56,375 nucleotides of DNA, from positions 34,883,172 through 34,939,546 of the forward strand of contig NC_049980.1 of assembly GCF_000003815.2 (NCBI RefSeq). Reading direction: 5' to 3'. The notes under the pieces are model-generated. The model was not told the DNA's origin and ran no database searches. It saw only the letters and a program-made list of their open reading frames with translations. Of the stretch, positions 9,815 to 21,068 are shown one piece after another. The first letter of the stretch is position 1; each line of letters starts with the position of its first letter. Source of the DNA: Branchiostoma floridae. Taxonomy: Eukaryota > Chordata > Leptocardii > Amphioxiformes > Branchiostomatidae. The translations under genes were made by a program, and so were the position numbers.

Positions 9815-9952
9815 CTTGGGAGGATCCATGAGCCCGTACCGTATGGCCAGGTACGTCATACGGACGAACCCCAGCGTTATCAGGGACCCGACAATGACGG
9901 CCACCTGTGTCCAGAAGTCATTAAAGTCGACTATGACATCATCCAGAGTCAT
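9815..9952 (-). CDS. Variable first exon C: single-pass membrane segment
   Basis: 46 codons from ATG at 9952 to AAG before donor GTGAGC. The exon begins MTLDDVIVDFNDFWTQ, continues with a hydrophobic span VAVIVGSLITLGFV, then RMTYLAIRYGLMDPPK. It aligns over its whole length with exons A and B (shared W, GS/T, LGF, M, R-[YF]-G-L-[ML]-D-P-P), but lacks their two Cys and the NWT sequon. Phase 0 at the donor lets it join EEEPPKRYRRKRK and the His-rich tail, giving about 130 residues. There is no signal peptide; predicted N-outside, C-inside. Family not recognised. Confidence 0.75.
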
Positions 9953-10599
9953 AATGGAAGCCGGCCGTACGCCGTACGTTACAAGACGAGGCTTCCTCGG
10001 CGAATCCGGAATGGTGCGGATGTTAGAATAGCCCTGCTCTAGACCGGAGCACGTCGCATTTCCTGGGAAACCATGTCTGACGCCAAGCTCAGTCTGCAGA
10101 CAATCTGCAAGCTTCCCTCCTGCAAGCTACCCGACATGGCGCAATGATACAACCGTGGAATATTAACGTTATCAAGTGTGTGCTGATGTACTGGACTACG
10201 CTGATATACCCTACTATAGAAGCGATGCTGTGTTACATTCTAACCAAAGCGCGGGGACAACACAGGTGGTCCCGTGGGGACACAACACTGTGTAATGGGC
10301 TAATGATGCAACACAAATCAAAGAAGGGCGCTAGTAATGCCAGATTTATATCGTACAGACTGCTGAAAAGCTTGCAGTCTTCTCCATGCTTCCATTCCTT
10401 CCCTGAAGTGGTTTGTTCTAAACCCAGGTTGGAACGTGACACGACTCTCGAACAGGTCACACCTGCATCGCCATTATGTCTGTGTTGTCGTTTGACGAAT
10501 CGGTAATGTCCACATCAGTAAGGTTCGGTCCTGCTGTTAGTTCACGTGAACCGCACGTCAGGCCTTCCCCTGTCATTAACTCTCACCTGTGTCGTGTCT

Positions 10600-11700
10600 G
10601 TTTCAAGGGATAGGTGAGGTGAGGTGAGGTGTGTCGTGGAGAAATGCGTCGGGGAAATTTAACGTTGATGGGCCAAACAGCCGCTAGGGGGGAATAAGCC
10701 GCTAGGGGGAAAGAGCAGATTGCTATTTTAAGACTAAAACAAACTTAATTCAGCCAATTTGCAGCAAGGTATAACAGACTGCAATGTTGTTTCAGTATAT
10801 CCATGTATGTATGTATGTATATATGTATGAATAAACCATTCTATAAGCCGCTAGGGGACCCAACATGCAAATATTTCGAGGTCTCCTCAAAATCAAAGAC
10901 AGTCCAATATCGCGACAATCCGTCCCGACTTGTAGAAATCACAGACACACCCGGAAGCGTCCTGGCGGTGATAATAACAACCTCAGCAGCGCTCTGAATA
11001 CGTAAGCGTGAGGCTCTATCGGGGTGGTTCTGCCGCGCACGGAGGACCTTACCAGCTTATTCATCAGCCTCGGCCGACAAGGAAGAAGTCAAACCCAACA
11101 GTAATGTACACGGAAATATCAGATACATCGATAGGCATCTGTATACCTCAATAACGTTAGTGGATCTACGTGTGTGTATACCCTTGTAATTAGCTTTCTG
11201 CCAGGAGTTTACAAATAAATCTATTCCATCATGCTAGATGCAGGGAAATGTCCAGGTAGGAAGGAAGAGGGGCGGGCATCGGAAAAGATGGGAGGATAAT
11301 ATCAGGGAATGGACAGACATGACAATAAGCATGAAACATTGAGAAAAACAGAAAACCAAGAAGGGTGTAGTAAACTGGTTGTCAGATTTTCCGTTGTGCC
11401 CCAACGGTCAAGTATTGCACGGCCGGGTGCAGAGCTTCTTCCGTCAATGTTGCATCGTCACTCTCCTGGAACGCCACTTTACGAACATATATACGGCACG
11501 GTGTATACACGCAAACACGACCGTATATACGTATACGAACGTGATGCATATACGGTATACAGCCTGGTATCCACATCTATTAGATATGTAGTCTCTTTCG
11601 CAATTATATGAACCCATAGACGAACACGGCCGTATATGTTTACTTATATACGAACATAGTGTATATACGCTGGTATCCTGTTTGGTCACATCAAATGTGT
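10600..11700. other. Intronic/intergenic stretch, no gene
   Basis: Short simple repeats only (GGTGA near 10614, TATG near 10803). No exon seen. Confidence 0.35.
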
Positions 11701-11714
11701 AGCTTTTCTTCTTT

Positions 11715-11830
11715 CCTTGCTCAAGACCTTGTTGCCGTTCTGTTGTGGATTTCGGCTGAGTGTCGAGCAGCACATTCAAACTCTTAAACTTAACAGAAAT
11801 GGGACGCAGACATGCCGCAAGTGCGCACAG
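11715..11830. repeat. Direct repeat left of the 11868 MITE
   Basis: A segment containing CTTGTTGCCGTTCTG, GGATTTCGG and GGGACGCAGAC is echoed at 12541-12660 by CTTGCTGCTGTTCGG, GGATTTCAG and GGAGCGCAGAC. Element unknown. Confidence 0.45.
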
Positions 11831-11867
11831 ACGTGCCGCAATGGTGCCTCATATGGGAGCCCAGGCG

Positions 11868-12385
11868 TTAAAGGGGCATTCCACTCCAGAAGGGGGTGGC
11901 GTTTTCCAATCTATAATGTGTCAATGAATACATAATCAGCCGAATTTTGTGGACTTCACATTGCGCGATGTGTGTTTTGTAAAACAATATGACACTCACT
12001 AAACCCATGCAGACCCTACCCATGCATTCCCTATACGCATAGACACTTTTTTTGTCGTGCATAGTTTCGGAAGAAATGATCATGAGGATCGCCAAGCACA
12101 CCGAGAAGGCAAATTGCTCATAAGAACACATAACAAGACTAGATTTCTTAGCGATCCTGAAATTAGCTTTGTAGCCTTACCTAAAAGTTTTGCATTGTAT
12201 ACAGCCGTAGAATTAATTCAATTAGAGGGTACTTGGGGAGTTAAGTAGAAAACTGAATGCTTTTGAGGCACGTGGAGCAACTGGGTACTTTATCGTATAA
12301 TGTGAAGTAGTATGCATTTGTTACTTCCTAAAATTAATATCTATTTGAAAATAACACTCCCGTGTGGAGTGGGATGCCCCTTTAA
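11868..12385. mobile_element. TTAA-flanked MITE (518 bases)
   Basis: Starts TTAAAGGGGCATTCCACTCC and ends with its near-perfect complement GGAGTGGGATGCCCCTTTAA. A TTAA target duplication is typical of piggyBac and Kolobok superfamilies. There is no transposase frame. Confidence 0.75.
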
Positions 12386-12540
12386 GTATGCTCGGGGCAA
12401 AACGTAAAACGTAATAGCAGAAAGTAACATAAATAACACAGGATGTTGTATCCTAAGTGGCAGAGGGTACACATAAACAAATCATGTATGCCTTTTAGCT
12501 TGAAAGAAAGCCTAAAATATTCACATTAAATTCATTATCA

Positions 12541-12660
12541 TAAGTCCTGTCTAGGGCCTTGCTGCTGTTCGGTTTGGATTTCAGTAGATTGTGCACGTGT
12601 GGCGGCACGTTTAAAATCCCAAATAAACTACTGATGGAGCGCAGACGTGTCCCAAGGGGA
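12541..12660. repeat. Direct repeat right of the 11868 MITE
   Basis: Partner of 11715-11830 in the same orientation. Confidence 0.45.
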
Positions 12661-12930
12661 CATGACTCGCCGCATAACATTAAGAAGAAGAAAACCAGAC
12701 GTGCAACCCCAAAGCATACTCACGTTATCAGTGATGAAAATACACGCACATCCAAAATTCGTTTATGAGGCTTCGCTTCAATCAATGTATACAGAAATGT
12801 CAATATTGATCTATATCTATCGTTTGCGCGTCAGAATCAAGTTTGGTTCTACCTAAACTTAACGATACACGGCTTTGATATATGAGGTTCATCATGTGAC
12901 CTAGACTACCTATGGTAATGACTCCACTTC

Positions 12931-13250
12931 TTAAGCTAAGGGCACAACCGCCGTACGTGCAAATACGTGCTGTCTACGTGCCAAAACGTGGGCAATCTTT
13001 TGTGATCCGTAAGTGGTAAGTACCGCTTCCGTACGCCTCCGAAGTGTTTGAAAGCACGCAAGCACGCCGTAGAACTTAACGTGGAGGCAAAACTTTATGT
13101 GCCATCGGGCTGCGGATTCGCCCCCTGTACGTGCCAGTACGTGCGACGCGCCTGCCCTGTACAGCCTGAACGTTTTCAGAAATACGTGGCGGACTTGGCC
13201 TCGCAAATAAACGTACGGACAAATTACACGTACGGCGGGTTGTGCCTTAA
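12931..13250. mobile_element. TTAA-flanked MITE, first of an adjoining pair
   Basis: Begins TTAAGCTAAGGGCACAACCG and ends CGGGTTGTGCCTTAA. Internal DNA is rich in TACGTG strings. It shares its right TTAA with the next copy. Confidence 0.7.
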
Positions 13251-13590
13251 AGTTAGGGGCACAACCCGTCGTACATGCTTTTTATCCGTACGTTTTTTGG
13301 GAGGTCACGTCCGCAACGTTTCTCCGAAATCGTGGGGAAGGACTGGCAAGAGCAGGGAGGGAGTACGTCTCAACGCACGTCTCTCACACGGTTGCGCAAG
13401 CTAAGATGTAAGTACATGTATGTGGTTTGCACGCCACGTCTGGCCGTGAGCCGGTTGCGTGCATCGTTTGTTGCGTAAGTGGTAAGTGAGTTGTACGTAT
13501 CTACAACGTATAATCTATGTGCGATTGCCCACGTTTTGGCACATAGACACCACGCAGTTGCAAGTATGGCGCGTTGTGCCCTTAGCTTAA
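13247..13590. mobile_element. TTAA-flanked MITE, second of the pair
   Basis: Begins TTAAAGTTAGGGGCACAACC and ends GTTGTGCCCTTAGCTTAA. The outer ends of the pair are also mutually inverted over about 65 bases, so the pair can be read as one 660-base composite. Confidence 0.7.
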
Positions 13591-13866
13591 CACGAAGTGA
13601 GTGCGCCCCAAACTAACGATTCGCAGCCGGCCTTACAGCAGGGGTGTTGCTGTTTTCCCGCCGTTTTCACTGCTGCCAAATCGTCTAAATCAGCAGACGT
13701 CCAGCTTCGATGACGGGGAATCGACATTAGCATCATAAATCGTTTCTGATTGAGAAAAGAATCATTTTTCACCGCTAGGTGGCGCAATTTCACACAACAC
13801 AGGTCCATGGGGGGCTCCGTGGTGTTGGAATGATCTGGAATATAATCGCCCGTCAGCAGACATACC

Positions 13867-14085
13867 TTCACAGAAGGAACAACTGTAATACGGCTGTTAC
13901 TGCAGGCCTACATTGCACCTTCACACAATAACAACTGTAATACGGCTGTTACTACAGGCCTGCATTGCACCTTCACACAATAACAACTGTAATACGACTG
14001 TTACTGCAGGCCTACATTGCACCTTCACACAATAACAACTGTAATACGGCTGTTACTACGGGCCTTCATTGCACCTTCACATAAA
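13867..14085. repeat. 52-base tandem repeat, 4 copies
   Basis: Unit contains CTTCACACAATAACAACTG and ATACGGCTGTTACT and CATTGCAC. Very little divergence between copies. Confidence 0.9.
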
Positions 14086-14099
14086 TTGTACAACAGACC

Positions 14100-15160
14100 T
14101 ACCTTTACATACGAACTGCGCTATACATGCATCTATCTAATAGGTAATTACCTCATCTCGATGCTAATGAGGGCCTGAAGTTAATCAGCAGCACAAGGGC
14201 ACAGCTGCCACAGCGCGACAGACGACAACATCGTGACGTATGAACCTGTCTGTTTTCAAAGGGAGAATGCTGCCGTGTCAGACGAACGTTAGCTATACTG
14301 ATAAGTTGTCCGTAGTGTGTATGTTTGCATCCTCGATGGCATAGATGCAAATGTTCGGATGGTCGGTACTATCTATCGATCAATCTCGGAAAGCTCACGC
14401 GTTGTTGACAGGCCTCCATACTATATTTTCCAAACGAGCTCGGTGCAATGACGGTACAGTATGGCCCCTAACAGACTAAGTACTCTTGCTACAGGATGAA
14501 ATAGTGACGTTTGCTAGGAGAAATTGGTCACCACATATTTGTCCAAAGTCCAAAGCTAAATGTTTTGCAGGTCAGCTCTCCTGGTAAATAACCATCCACC
14601 GAGTTCTACTATCTCTAACCGTTCAGAAAGGCCTAGTGGAGACCAAGGACGTCCTTGGGGAGACGATATCTTCTAACCTAGCTAGGTGCTATTGCGATAG
14701 ACTCAGCAGTATACAATACGGTACGCCAAACGTACACGATCATTCGGCTACAATTCCCCAAACCGAAAGACCATGTATACGTAGCATGTATCTTTGCATA
14801 CTTGATATAATCTGCACAAATGCTCTGAAGGTCGGTGCATGGTATCAACCCATCACTCTCACGCGCTATTTAATATTGACAACCCACCATACTACAGCCT
14901 AAACCAGCTTGGTACTATGGCTGATACGCCCAGCATTATATAGCACTTCCTATGCCATATGAAGCGTATGGTCTAATAGTATTTTTATTTGCATTCTTGA
15001 TACAATAAATGCAGATGATCTAACAATACAAAACACTGTACAAGGCATCAATCCACTGTACAAGACATCAATCGTTCACCCTCACGCGCTGTTCACAGAT
15101 TACGCATATATTTTCTACCCCAGCTTGGTGCTATGGCGATACTAATGCTACACACAGAGC
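14100..15160. other. Intron, no exon recognised
   Basis: Weak duplications (GGTACTAT, CTCACGCG, CTTGATA phrases recur around 14360-14410, 14800-14900 and 15060-15130) suggest an old tandem repeat of about 350-400 bases. No coding features. Confidence 0.35.
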
Positions 15161-15164
15161 CGTT

Positions 15165-15792
15165 TCCTACCTGTACGTACCTGAGGTGAGTATAACGCTA
15201 CGCGCAGCCGTTCCCTACCTGTATGTACCTGAGGTGATACTAACGCTACACCAGCCGTTTCCTATCTGTACGTACCTGAGGTGAGTCTAACGCTACCCCC
15301 AGCCATTTCCTACCTGTACGTACCTGCGATGAGTCTAACGTTACACCCAACCATCGCCTACACGTACGTACCTGCGGTGAGTCTAACGTTACACCCAGCC
15401 GTTTCCTACCTGTACGTACCTGAGGTGATACTAACGTTACCCCCAGCCATCGCCTACACGTACGTACTAAGGTGAGTATAAAGCTACACCCAGCCGTTTC
15501 CTACCTGTACGTACCTGAGGTGAGTCTAACGCTACACACAGCCGTTTCCTACATCATGTACATGTACGCCGTACGTACCTGAGGTGAGTATGACGTTACA
15601 CCCACCCTAACCCCAGCCGTACCTGTACGTACCTGCGGCGGGTCCAGCAGCCCGAAGCGGAAGGCCATGTACGCCGTACGTACCTGCGGTGAGTCTAACG
15701 CTACACCAGTCGTTTCCTACATCATGTACATGTACGCCGTACGTACCTGAGGTGAGTCTAACGTTACCCACAGCCGTTTCCTACCCGTACGT
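15165..15792. repeat. Minisatellite carrying splice-donor-like units next to exon B
   Basis: About a dozen imperfect units (near 50 bases) with CAGCCGTTTCCTACC, TGTACGTACCTGAGG and TGAGTCTAACG. Read on the minus strand each unit contains CAGGTACGTAC, identical to the exon B donor junction. Two units have also picked up exon-derived DNA (see 15633-15674). Confidence 0.9.
15633..15674 (-). pseudogene. Partial copy of exon B inside the minisatellite
   Basis: 42 bases encode AYMAFRFGLLDPPQ before GTACGT, identical in protein to the end of exon B. It lacks the start and most of the membrane span. Confidence 0.75.
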
Positions 15793-15794
15793 AC

Positions 15795-15944
15795 CTGCGG
15801 CGGGTCCAGCAAACCGAATCGGAAGGCCATGTACGCCATGTAAACAAACCCCAGCGAGATCATGGTTCCCACAACCACCGCCACCACCGTCCAGTTGTCA
15901 TCGAAATCCACCTCCGGCATGCATCCTTCCTTCTTCATGCACAT
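15795..15944 (-). CDS. Variable first exon B: single-pass membrane segment
   Basis: 50 codons from ATG at 15944 to CAG before donor GTACGT. It reads MCMKKEGCMPEVDFDDNWT, hydrophobic VVAVVVGTMISLGFV, then YMAYMAFRFGLLDPPQ. C2 and C8 could pair, and NWT at 17-19 is an N-glycosylation sequon on the predicted outside. It is closely similar to exon A (same length, MC-x-KKEGC-x-P start). Spliced to 7809-7847 and 6506-6721 it gives 134 residues. A CCAAT box lies about 205 bases upstream of the ATG. A KCNE- or cortexin-like role as a small channel regulator is possible from layout alone; no homology was established. Confidence 0.78.
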
Positions 15945-16149
15945 GATGCGGTCCTGTCTACATCACCTAGCCACACGAAACAAACGCTGGGACGTCCGAA
16001 ACGCCAACGCGCGGGAAAATTACCTTCTGTGGGGCCAAATAACAATATAGCTGGGATCTAGATGCCCAAAGATGCTGCGAAAATGAACCTTCGAGAATAG
16101 TGTAAACCAGTACAAGCCAGATTCATATCATACTATGGTTTCCACGGAG

Positions 16150-16154
16150 CCAAT
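16150..16154 (-). promoter_or_regulatory. CCAAT box upstream of exon B
   Basis: The plus strand reads GCCAATCAGCGCGCT, matching the CCAATCAGCGCG boxes upstream of exon A. It sits at a similar distance from the ATG (about 205 bases). Confidence 0.5.
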
Positions 16155-16159
16155 CAGCG

Positions 16160-17330
16160 CGCTCCATCCAGGCTATCACATGACGACACAACAAAATGGC
16201 GTACCAAACCCAGAATTGCCCATCAGGAGAGAGAACGTAATAGTATGAGGACGGCGGTACAGTGTCAAAAGGACACCGGTAAACTGAGCTGGATGATCTG
16301 TCACATGACTGTTACCACAGATAACTGAAAATACACTGTTATAGAGGCTGTGACACAGCTATGGCGGGAAATTCAGCTTTGAGATGGCTGGGTACCATTC
16401 ATCTGTCAAAATATCCATCATTTCTTGGCTATAGTAATTTGTCAGCGTATCGCCAGATGGCGCTCTGGGGCAATAAAACAATATGTTTACTTGATTATAT
16501 GGATGACATCCTCAGGAAATCCCAAAACTGATGCGAGCGTAGGAATAAAACCCGTTTGGCAGAAAAACCTCAATATGAAATAAGTGGTTTGAAAGATTGA
16601 GCAAATTAAAAAAACATAGAGTATAGAACACCGAACAATAGATTCTTAATTTTTGCTTTCACATTATTCTTTATTCTTCTTCTTTGACCTCAGACTTAAC
16701 ATTGGCATTATTATGTTTCACGATATTCATCTCTTTATGCTTCTTTTGCAGCTACTTCGTACGATAAAGCATGGTTAAAAATTTTTATGGGGGGGGGCGA
16801 AAATTGATGTGCACGTGGATGCCATTCTTCTAAGCAAACGAAAAAAATGACACAATGTCAAATTAGGACACAGATATAAGTGTACGTTTTCAGAGAGTGT
16901 ACGTGTCGGTATATAACAATTATTTCGGCATATCTGCGGTTACCTTGATTTGCAGATTGTTGGTGGATTGACCCGTTTTTAATGAACTGAATCCTCACAT
17001 CAGATCCGTTTTTAATGGGTTTCTGCGAACAGACTAAAATTGTTGCTATATGATTGTACCCATTGTGTTCATGGTGTGGAGTAACCACTGTTGTACCACT
17101 GCCAACAGGGGCCGTGCTAAGTGTGTGTAGAAGTGTCCAGACGCGTGTTAGAAAGAATGTGGAATCTCCCTTCGCCAGAGGCTGCGACTGCGCTGCGATG
17201 TCTCAGCGACCGAAGATGTGTCATTTCTGCGCCTTCCTGTACAAAACCGGGCCTCCTGCCGGCGGCACTACAAAGACGGGCCGAACCAATCACCACCTCG
17301 GGATGCCTCCATGACGTCATGAACCACGGA
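16160..17330. other. Upstream flank of exon B, no further exon
   Basis: No splice-framed coding sequence recognised. A G-run lies at 16790. Confidence 0.35.
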
Positions 17331-17336
17331 TCCCAC

Positions 17337-17385
17337 AGTTAAGTTCAGTTCATCCTCATATTCATAAGAGGTGCCACTAATAATA
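17337..17385 (-). mobile_element. LINE 3'-end fragment
   Basis: On the minus strand CACCTCTTATGAATATGAGG then ATGAACTGAACTTAA resembles the last codons and tail of the LINE fragment at 19022-19260 (CACCTCCACGAGGATGAACT). Confidence 0.5.
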
Positions 17386-17399
17386 TCAGACCGTGCATC

Positions 17400-18400
17400 T
17401 CTGTCTAGCATGGCGGTAAAATGGTATAATATAACAATATCGCAGAAAACATCCAAAATTTCTTCCTAAAACAGTCAGTCTACCCGAGCGATCCACAAAA
17501 AATCACGCCCTGAACATGTTGACTTGGGAAACAGCATAAATATTCCGCCTTCGTCCATTAGATACATCTTCAGCTGTCGTTTTGAGAGGGGCCGCTGGGG
17601 TTTTCGGGTTGCTAGAATGGCGATGGGCTGTTGTTAACGTTGCAATGTACAGCTATAGTGTGATAACCTAGTTCTATATATTCTGTTATATGTAATACAC
17701 TGTACACAAGGCTATCATCTTACATACCGGGATTTACCTCAATGGACTTAAATAGCAAGTTCAAATACATTATGACATGTGAGAACCCCTGCTTGGTATA
17801 CACAGGAAAAATGTATTATTTAAATGTCTAGAGACGCTAGAAATCCCTCCAATGGTTGTAAAAGACAATTTTCATTCCATACTTTTCACCCTTGTATCAA
17901 GTAGATTAGCCTCATAGAATTGCAGTATGTATCAGTAGGTGCCATACTCTGTACCTTGTACAATTGTTGCGCAATAAGGTTATCTTATATTGTTAACATA
18001 GTTTCCTGTTAATGTTGTATAGATTGTGTTACTTATGTTTCATTTTATTGTATATGGATTGTTACGGACTCCAGGAAGAATGGTGGAACAATACATCAGT
18101 GACAGGTATCCAAACAAAACAAAACAAAACAAAACAAACAAAATGTTGCAATGTTTGGCTTTTTATAAGGGTGGCTAGAAAGTAAACGGTACATTGCTTT
18201 AGGTAAGCACATCATCATCTTAACCATTTCAATACCCACAATGCAGCGTACATAACATGGGGCACACCACAAGATCTAAACTGCAGTGGTATCCGTGCTG
18301 ATACCTTGCCAATAATACACAAACGGCAGGTCGGTGTGAGGTAAGGCTGGTAGGTAGGTTCTTATTAAAACATCTACTGATACGACTAGTGAGTAGGTTT
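17400..18400. other. Intron between exons B and D, AT-rich
   Basis: No exon seen. A short (AAAAC)n run lies at 18112-18141. Confidence 0.4.
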
Positions 18401-18485
18401 TACACGGTTGGTTGGTTGGTATGATGCAAGACTGGAGTGTAGAGTTTTTGACAGTTTATCACGACGTTGGTTTGATGACAATTTT

Positions 18486-18548
18486 TACGACAGTCGAAGA
18501 TTGATTTTACGACAGTCGAAGATTGATTTTGCGACAGTCGAAGACTGC
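18486..18548. repeat. 27-base tandem repeat, 2.5 copies
   Basis: ACGACAGTCGAAGATTGATTT units in direct order. Confidence 0.8.
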
Positions 18549-18804
18549 ATTAGTATCGAACGTCGCCTTGCTGAAGGTGACTTTCAGACGAGCTAAATCT
18601 CACGCACCGGTGTGGAAAATGTCAGGTGTGTGAGGATAATCCACCAAGGACGATAAACTGACGTATACACGGGGATTCCACCAAGAAGAAACTACTAAAA
18701 GAAAGAGTATTGAATAGTTTGTGAGATATGTAGAAATGATAACCCCCAAAAAATGGAAGTTTTGCTGCAGTACCAGCGTCAGCTGCAAGAAGCCAATAGA
18801 TTAC

Positions 18805-18942
18805 CAACTTGATCTCTGTGACTGCAGTCAGTTCAGCCATATGCATAAAAGTAGACAAAATTACTCCAACAAAGTCCACCCAAGAGACGATATTGTCTCC
18901 ATATCCAGGGCGATTCACAGTTACAGTGGACACCCTGTCCAT
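18805..18942 (-). CDS. Probable variable first exon D (diverged)
   Basis: 46 codons from ATG at 18942 in an excellent start context (GCACCATGG) to TTG before GTAATC, a weaker donor. It reads MDRVSTVTVNRPGYGDNIVS, then a hydrophobic span VDFVGVILSTFMHMA, then ELTAVTEIKL. It has the same length as exon C, the same phase 0 end and the same order: polar N-terminus with a DN motif, then VG, then F-x-x-M. It lacks the Arg-Tyr-Gly-Leu and Asp-Pro-Pro end shared by A, B and C. It lies between B and A on the same strand. It may be an ancient paralogous first exon or a chance open frame. Confidence 0.42.
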
Positions 18943-19021
18943 GGTGCTGACGAGCCGAGTGTGGTTATGGTGTCTGCCATCAGTCCGCTCCTTTGTAGTT
19001 GACACTGATCACACCACTCAT

Positions 19022-19260
19022 CAGTTCAGTTCAGTTCAGTTCAGTTCATCCTCGTGGAGGTGACACCATCGACTCCACATGTTCCTATCCAGCATGCTCG
19101 AACGGAGCTCGCCGGCCTGTAAACCCGTGTCCTCCAGCAGTAGCTTCCTGAGTGTGACCGAAGGGCGGCCACGTCTGCGCGGCTCGCCTGGTTCCCAAAG
19201 CAAGACCTCTCTTGACATTTCCTCATGGCGCACTACACACATGCCCAATAACGCTTTCAA
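19022..19260 (-). mobile_element. LINE reverse-transcriptase ORF, extreme C-terminus and tail
   Basis: The minus strand encodes LLWEPGEPRRRGRPSVTLRK, later TGLQAGELRSSMLDRNMWSRW, matching the RG-RP...D-R-x-x-W pattern that ends many LINE ORF2 proteins. It finishes with tandem GAACT units (19022-19047 on plus as AGTTC), as LINE tails commonly do. It is a 5'-truncated, dead copy. Confidence 0.75.
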
Positions 19261-19348
19261 AGAACGACCATCTAGTCAACAGTGTTTGAAATTACACTCT
19301 CTAGTAGATACTCGTAACAAATAGATCAGTCATGGCCTCACTTCTCGA

Positions 19349-19448
19349 NNNNNNNNNNNNNNNNNNNNNNNNNNNNNNNNNNNNNNNNNNNNNNNNNNNN
19401 NNNNNNNNNNNNNNNNNNNNNNNNNNNNNNNNNNNNNNNNNNNNNNNN
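19349..19448. other. Assembly gap (100 N)
   Basis: A run of N within or beside a minisatellite. Confidence 1.
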
Positions 19449-19703
19449 CTCGCTCGTCTCGTAGTTACGGGGAACCCCCATGCGCACCCCTCGCTCGCCC
19501 CGTAGTTACGGACACCCCCATAGGCACCCCTCACTCGCCCCACAGTAACGAAAAACCCCATGCGCACCCCTCGCTCGCCCCGTAGTTACAGGAAACCCCC
19601 ATACGCACCCCTGGCTCACCCCGTAGTTACAGAAACCCCCGTGCGGACCTCATAGTTACAGGGAAAACCCCGTGTGCACCCTTCGTTCGCCCCGTAGTTA
19701 AAC
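19449..19703. repeat. About 41-base minisatellite
   Basis: Units with CCCCCATGCGCACCCCT, CGCTCGCCCCGTAGTTAC. The gap to its left is probably the same repeat collapsed. Confidence 0.9.
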
Positions 19704-19709
19704 TTTTAC

Positions 19710-21060
19710 GCAGTGCGACAAACCGCCAGCCAAAATTGCCCATTCCGCTTAAAGACTGGCCGGGAATACTTGACCGCTGCCGGACATGGACATGGACTGT
19801 GCCCTTGTTCCTTTAAACAAGAATGGCGATACAAACATGATTGAAATGGCGACGATTGTCTCAGTCTTACTGCAGGTGAACATAAGACAAACCAAGCCCG
19901 GGGGAAAATGGTCTGGGTGTTTACTCGGGTGGTTAAGCAGCATTTTCATTTTTGCTGGATTTTCTCTTTTTTTCGCCCGCGCGCGTTAGTTTTTGGGTCT
20001 CCAGAGGATAAGGATGTCATCTGTAAAATGAAGTCGATGTGGCTGGGCTGCCATTACGGACCAATTACCCTCCTATCGCGCGATCTGCGACCAGCGCTTT
20101 ACCGGTGACGTCATGTCCAGGAGAGGGTTTAGGTTTAGGGCTGGAGTCTGGTATTCCTGTATATAACCGGCTACATCACACACAAACTGACCAACCAAAC
20201 CTCACACTTCTGTAGAGCTGGACACTATAAAGTTTAAGGTTGTCCCATAGCCGGTTTGAGGCCAAATTTAACGGGAAGTGGGTTGCTTGTTATCCACTGT
20301 GTCTGGGGGAATGGTATAGGGAGGCAGATCCCAACCCTCTCCTTCCACATTTCAGAGCTGAATTGGAAATCAGTTTCTTAAAAACTGACTACCCTACTAG
20401 ATTAATATATAATAGATAAAAATAAAACAAGTTTTGTATCCCCCCAACCGAAGTCATCACGGTGCCAGTGTTGATATCTGTGTACAGTGAGGAAAGCCTC
20501 ACCACTGACCCACTTTAGCGCGGTGCGTATGGGGAGGGGTGATACGCCATGGTACGCAGCACGCAGGCACGGTATAAATAATAAAACACAGGAACCAATA
20601 CTGGCACTGTCGCCAGTGGCGATCGATTTCTGATGGGGGATTCTCACTCAAAATACTGCATAACATCCAGTCTACTTATATACAGTGTTATCATATCATA
20701 TGAGGCTCCCATCGCACATGATTATTTTTATAACACCATCTTTACACGCTTCGTGTATTCACATGGCGTCCCGATTCAAGCGAACATATAGAAAGATCCG
20801 CTATCTGTTTCAATCAATTCAAGAGGACGCTTTACACAACCCCTACAAGGGGCCACTTTCCAAGCAGGGTTTTGGTACTCTTATATACCTTATAAAGGCT
20901 GTTGATGTGTGAGAATGTCTATCGATGACGACAGTTCATTCATGGACGCGGAGTAACGTTATGCCATGTTGATGGAATAAACGTGTTTAGAACGCCGTTA
21001 AATGGAAGAGACGTTTAAATGCAAGACTATCAAAAGACAAAAGAATCTCAACTTCCAACA
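19710..21060. other. Stretch between minisatellite and gap, no confirmed gene
   Basis: A short plus-strand frame from 19786 (MDMDCALVPLNKNGD) runs to a possible donor CTGCAG/GTGAAC at 19874, but nothing else supports it. Otherwise no features. Confidence 0.3.
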
Positions 21061-21068
21061 AACACGCA

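Noticed and set aside
9441-10031. 196-codon plus frame starting in the CT repeat
   Set aside because: Antisense of exon C joined to a microsatellite; no start context or domains.
17268-17456. Minus-strand frame containing YEYEDELNLT, first considered as another variable exon
   Set aside because: It matches the tail of the LINE fragment at 19022-19260, not the membrane exons.
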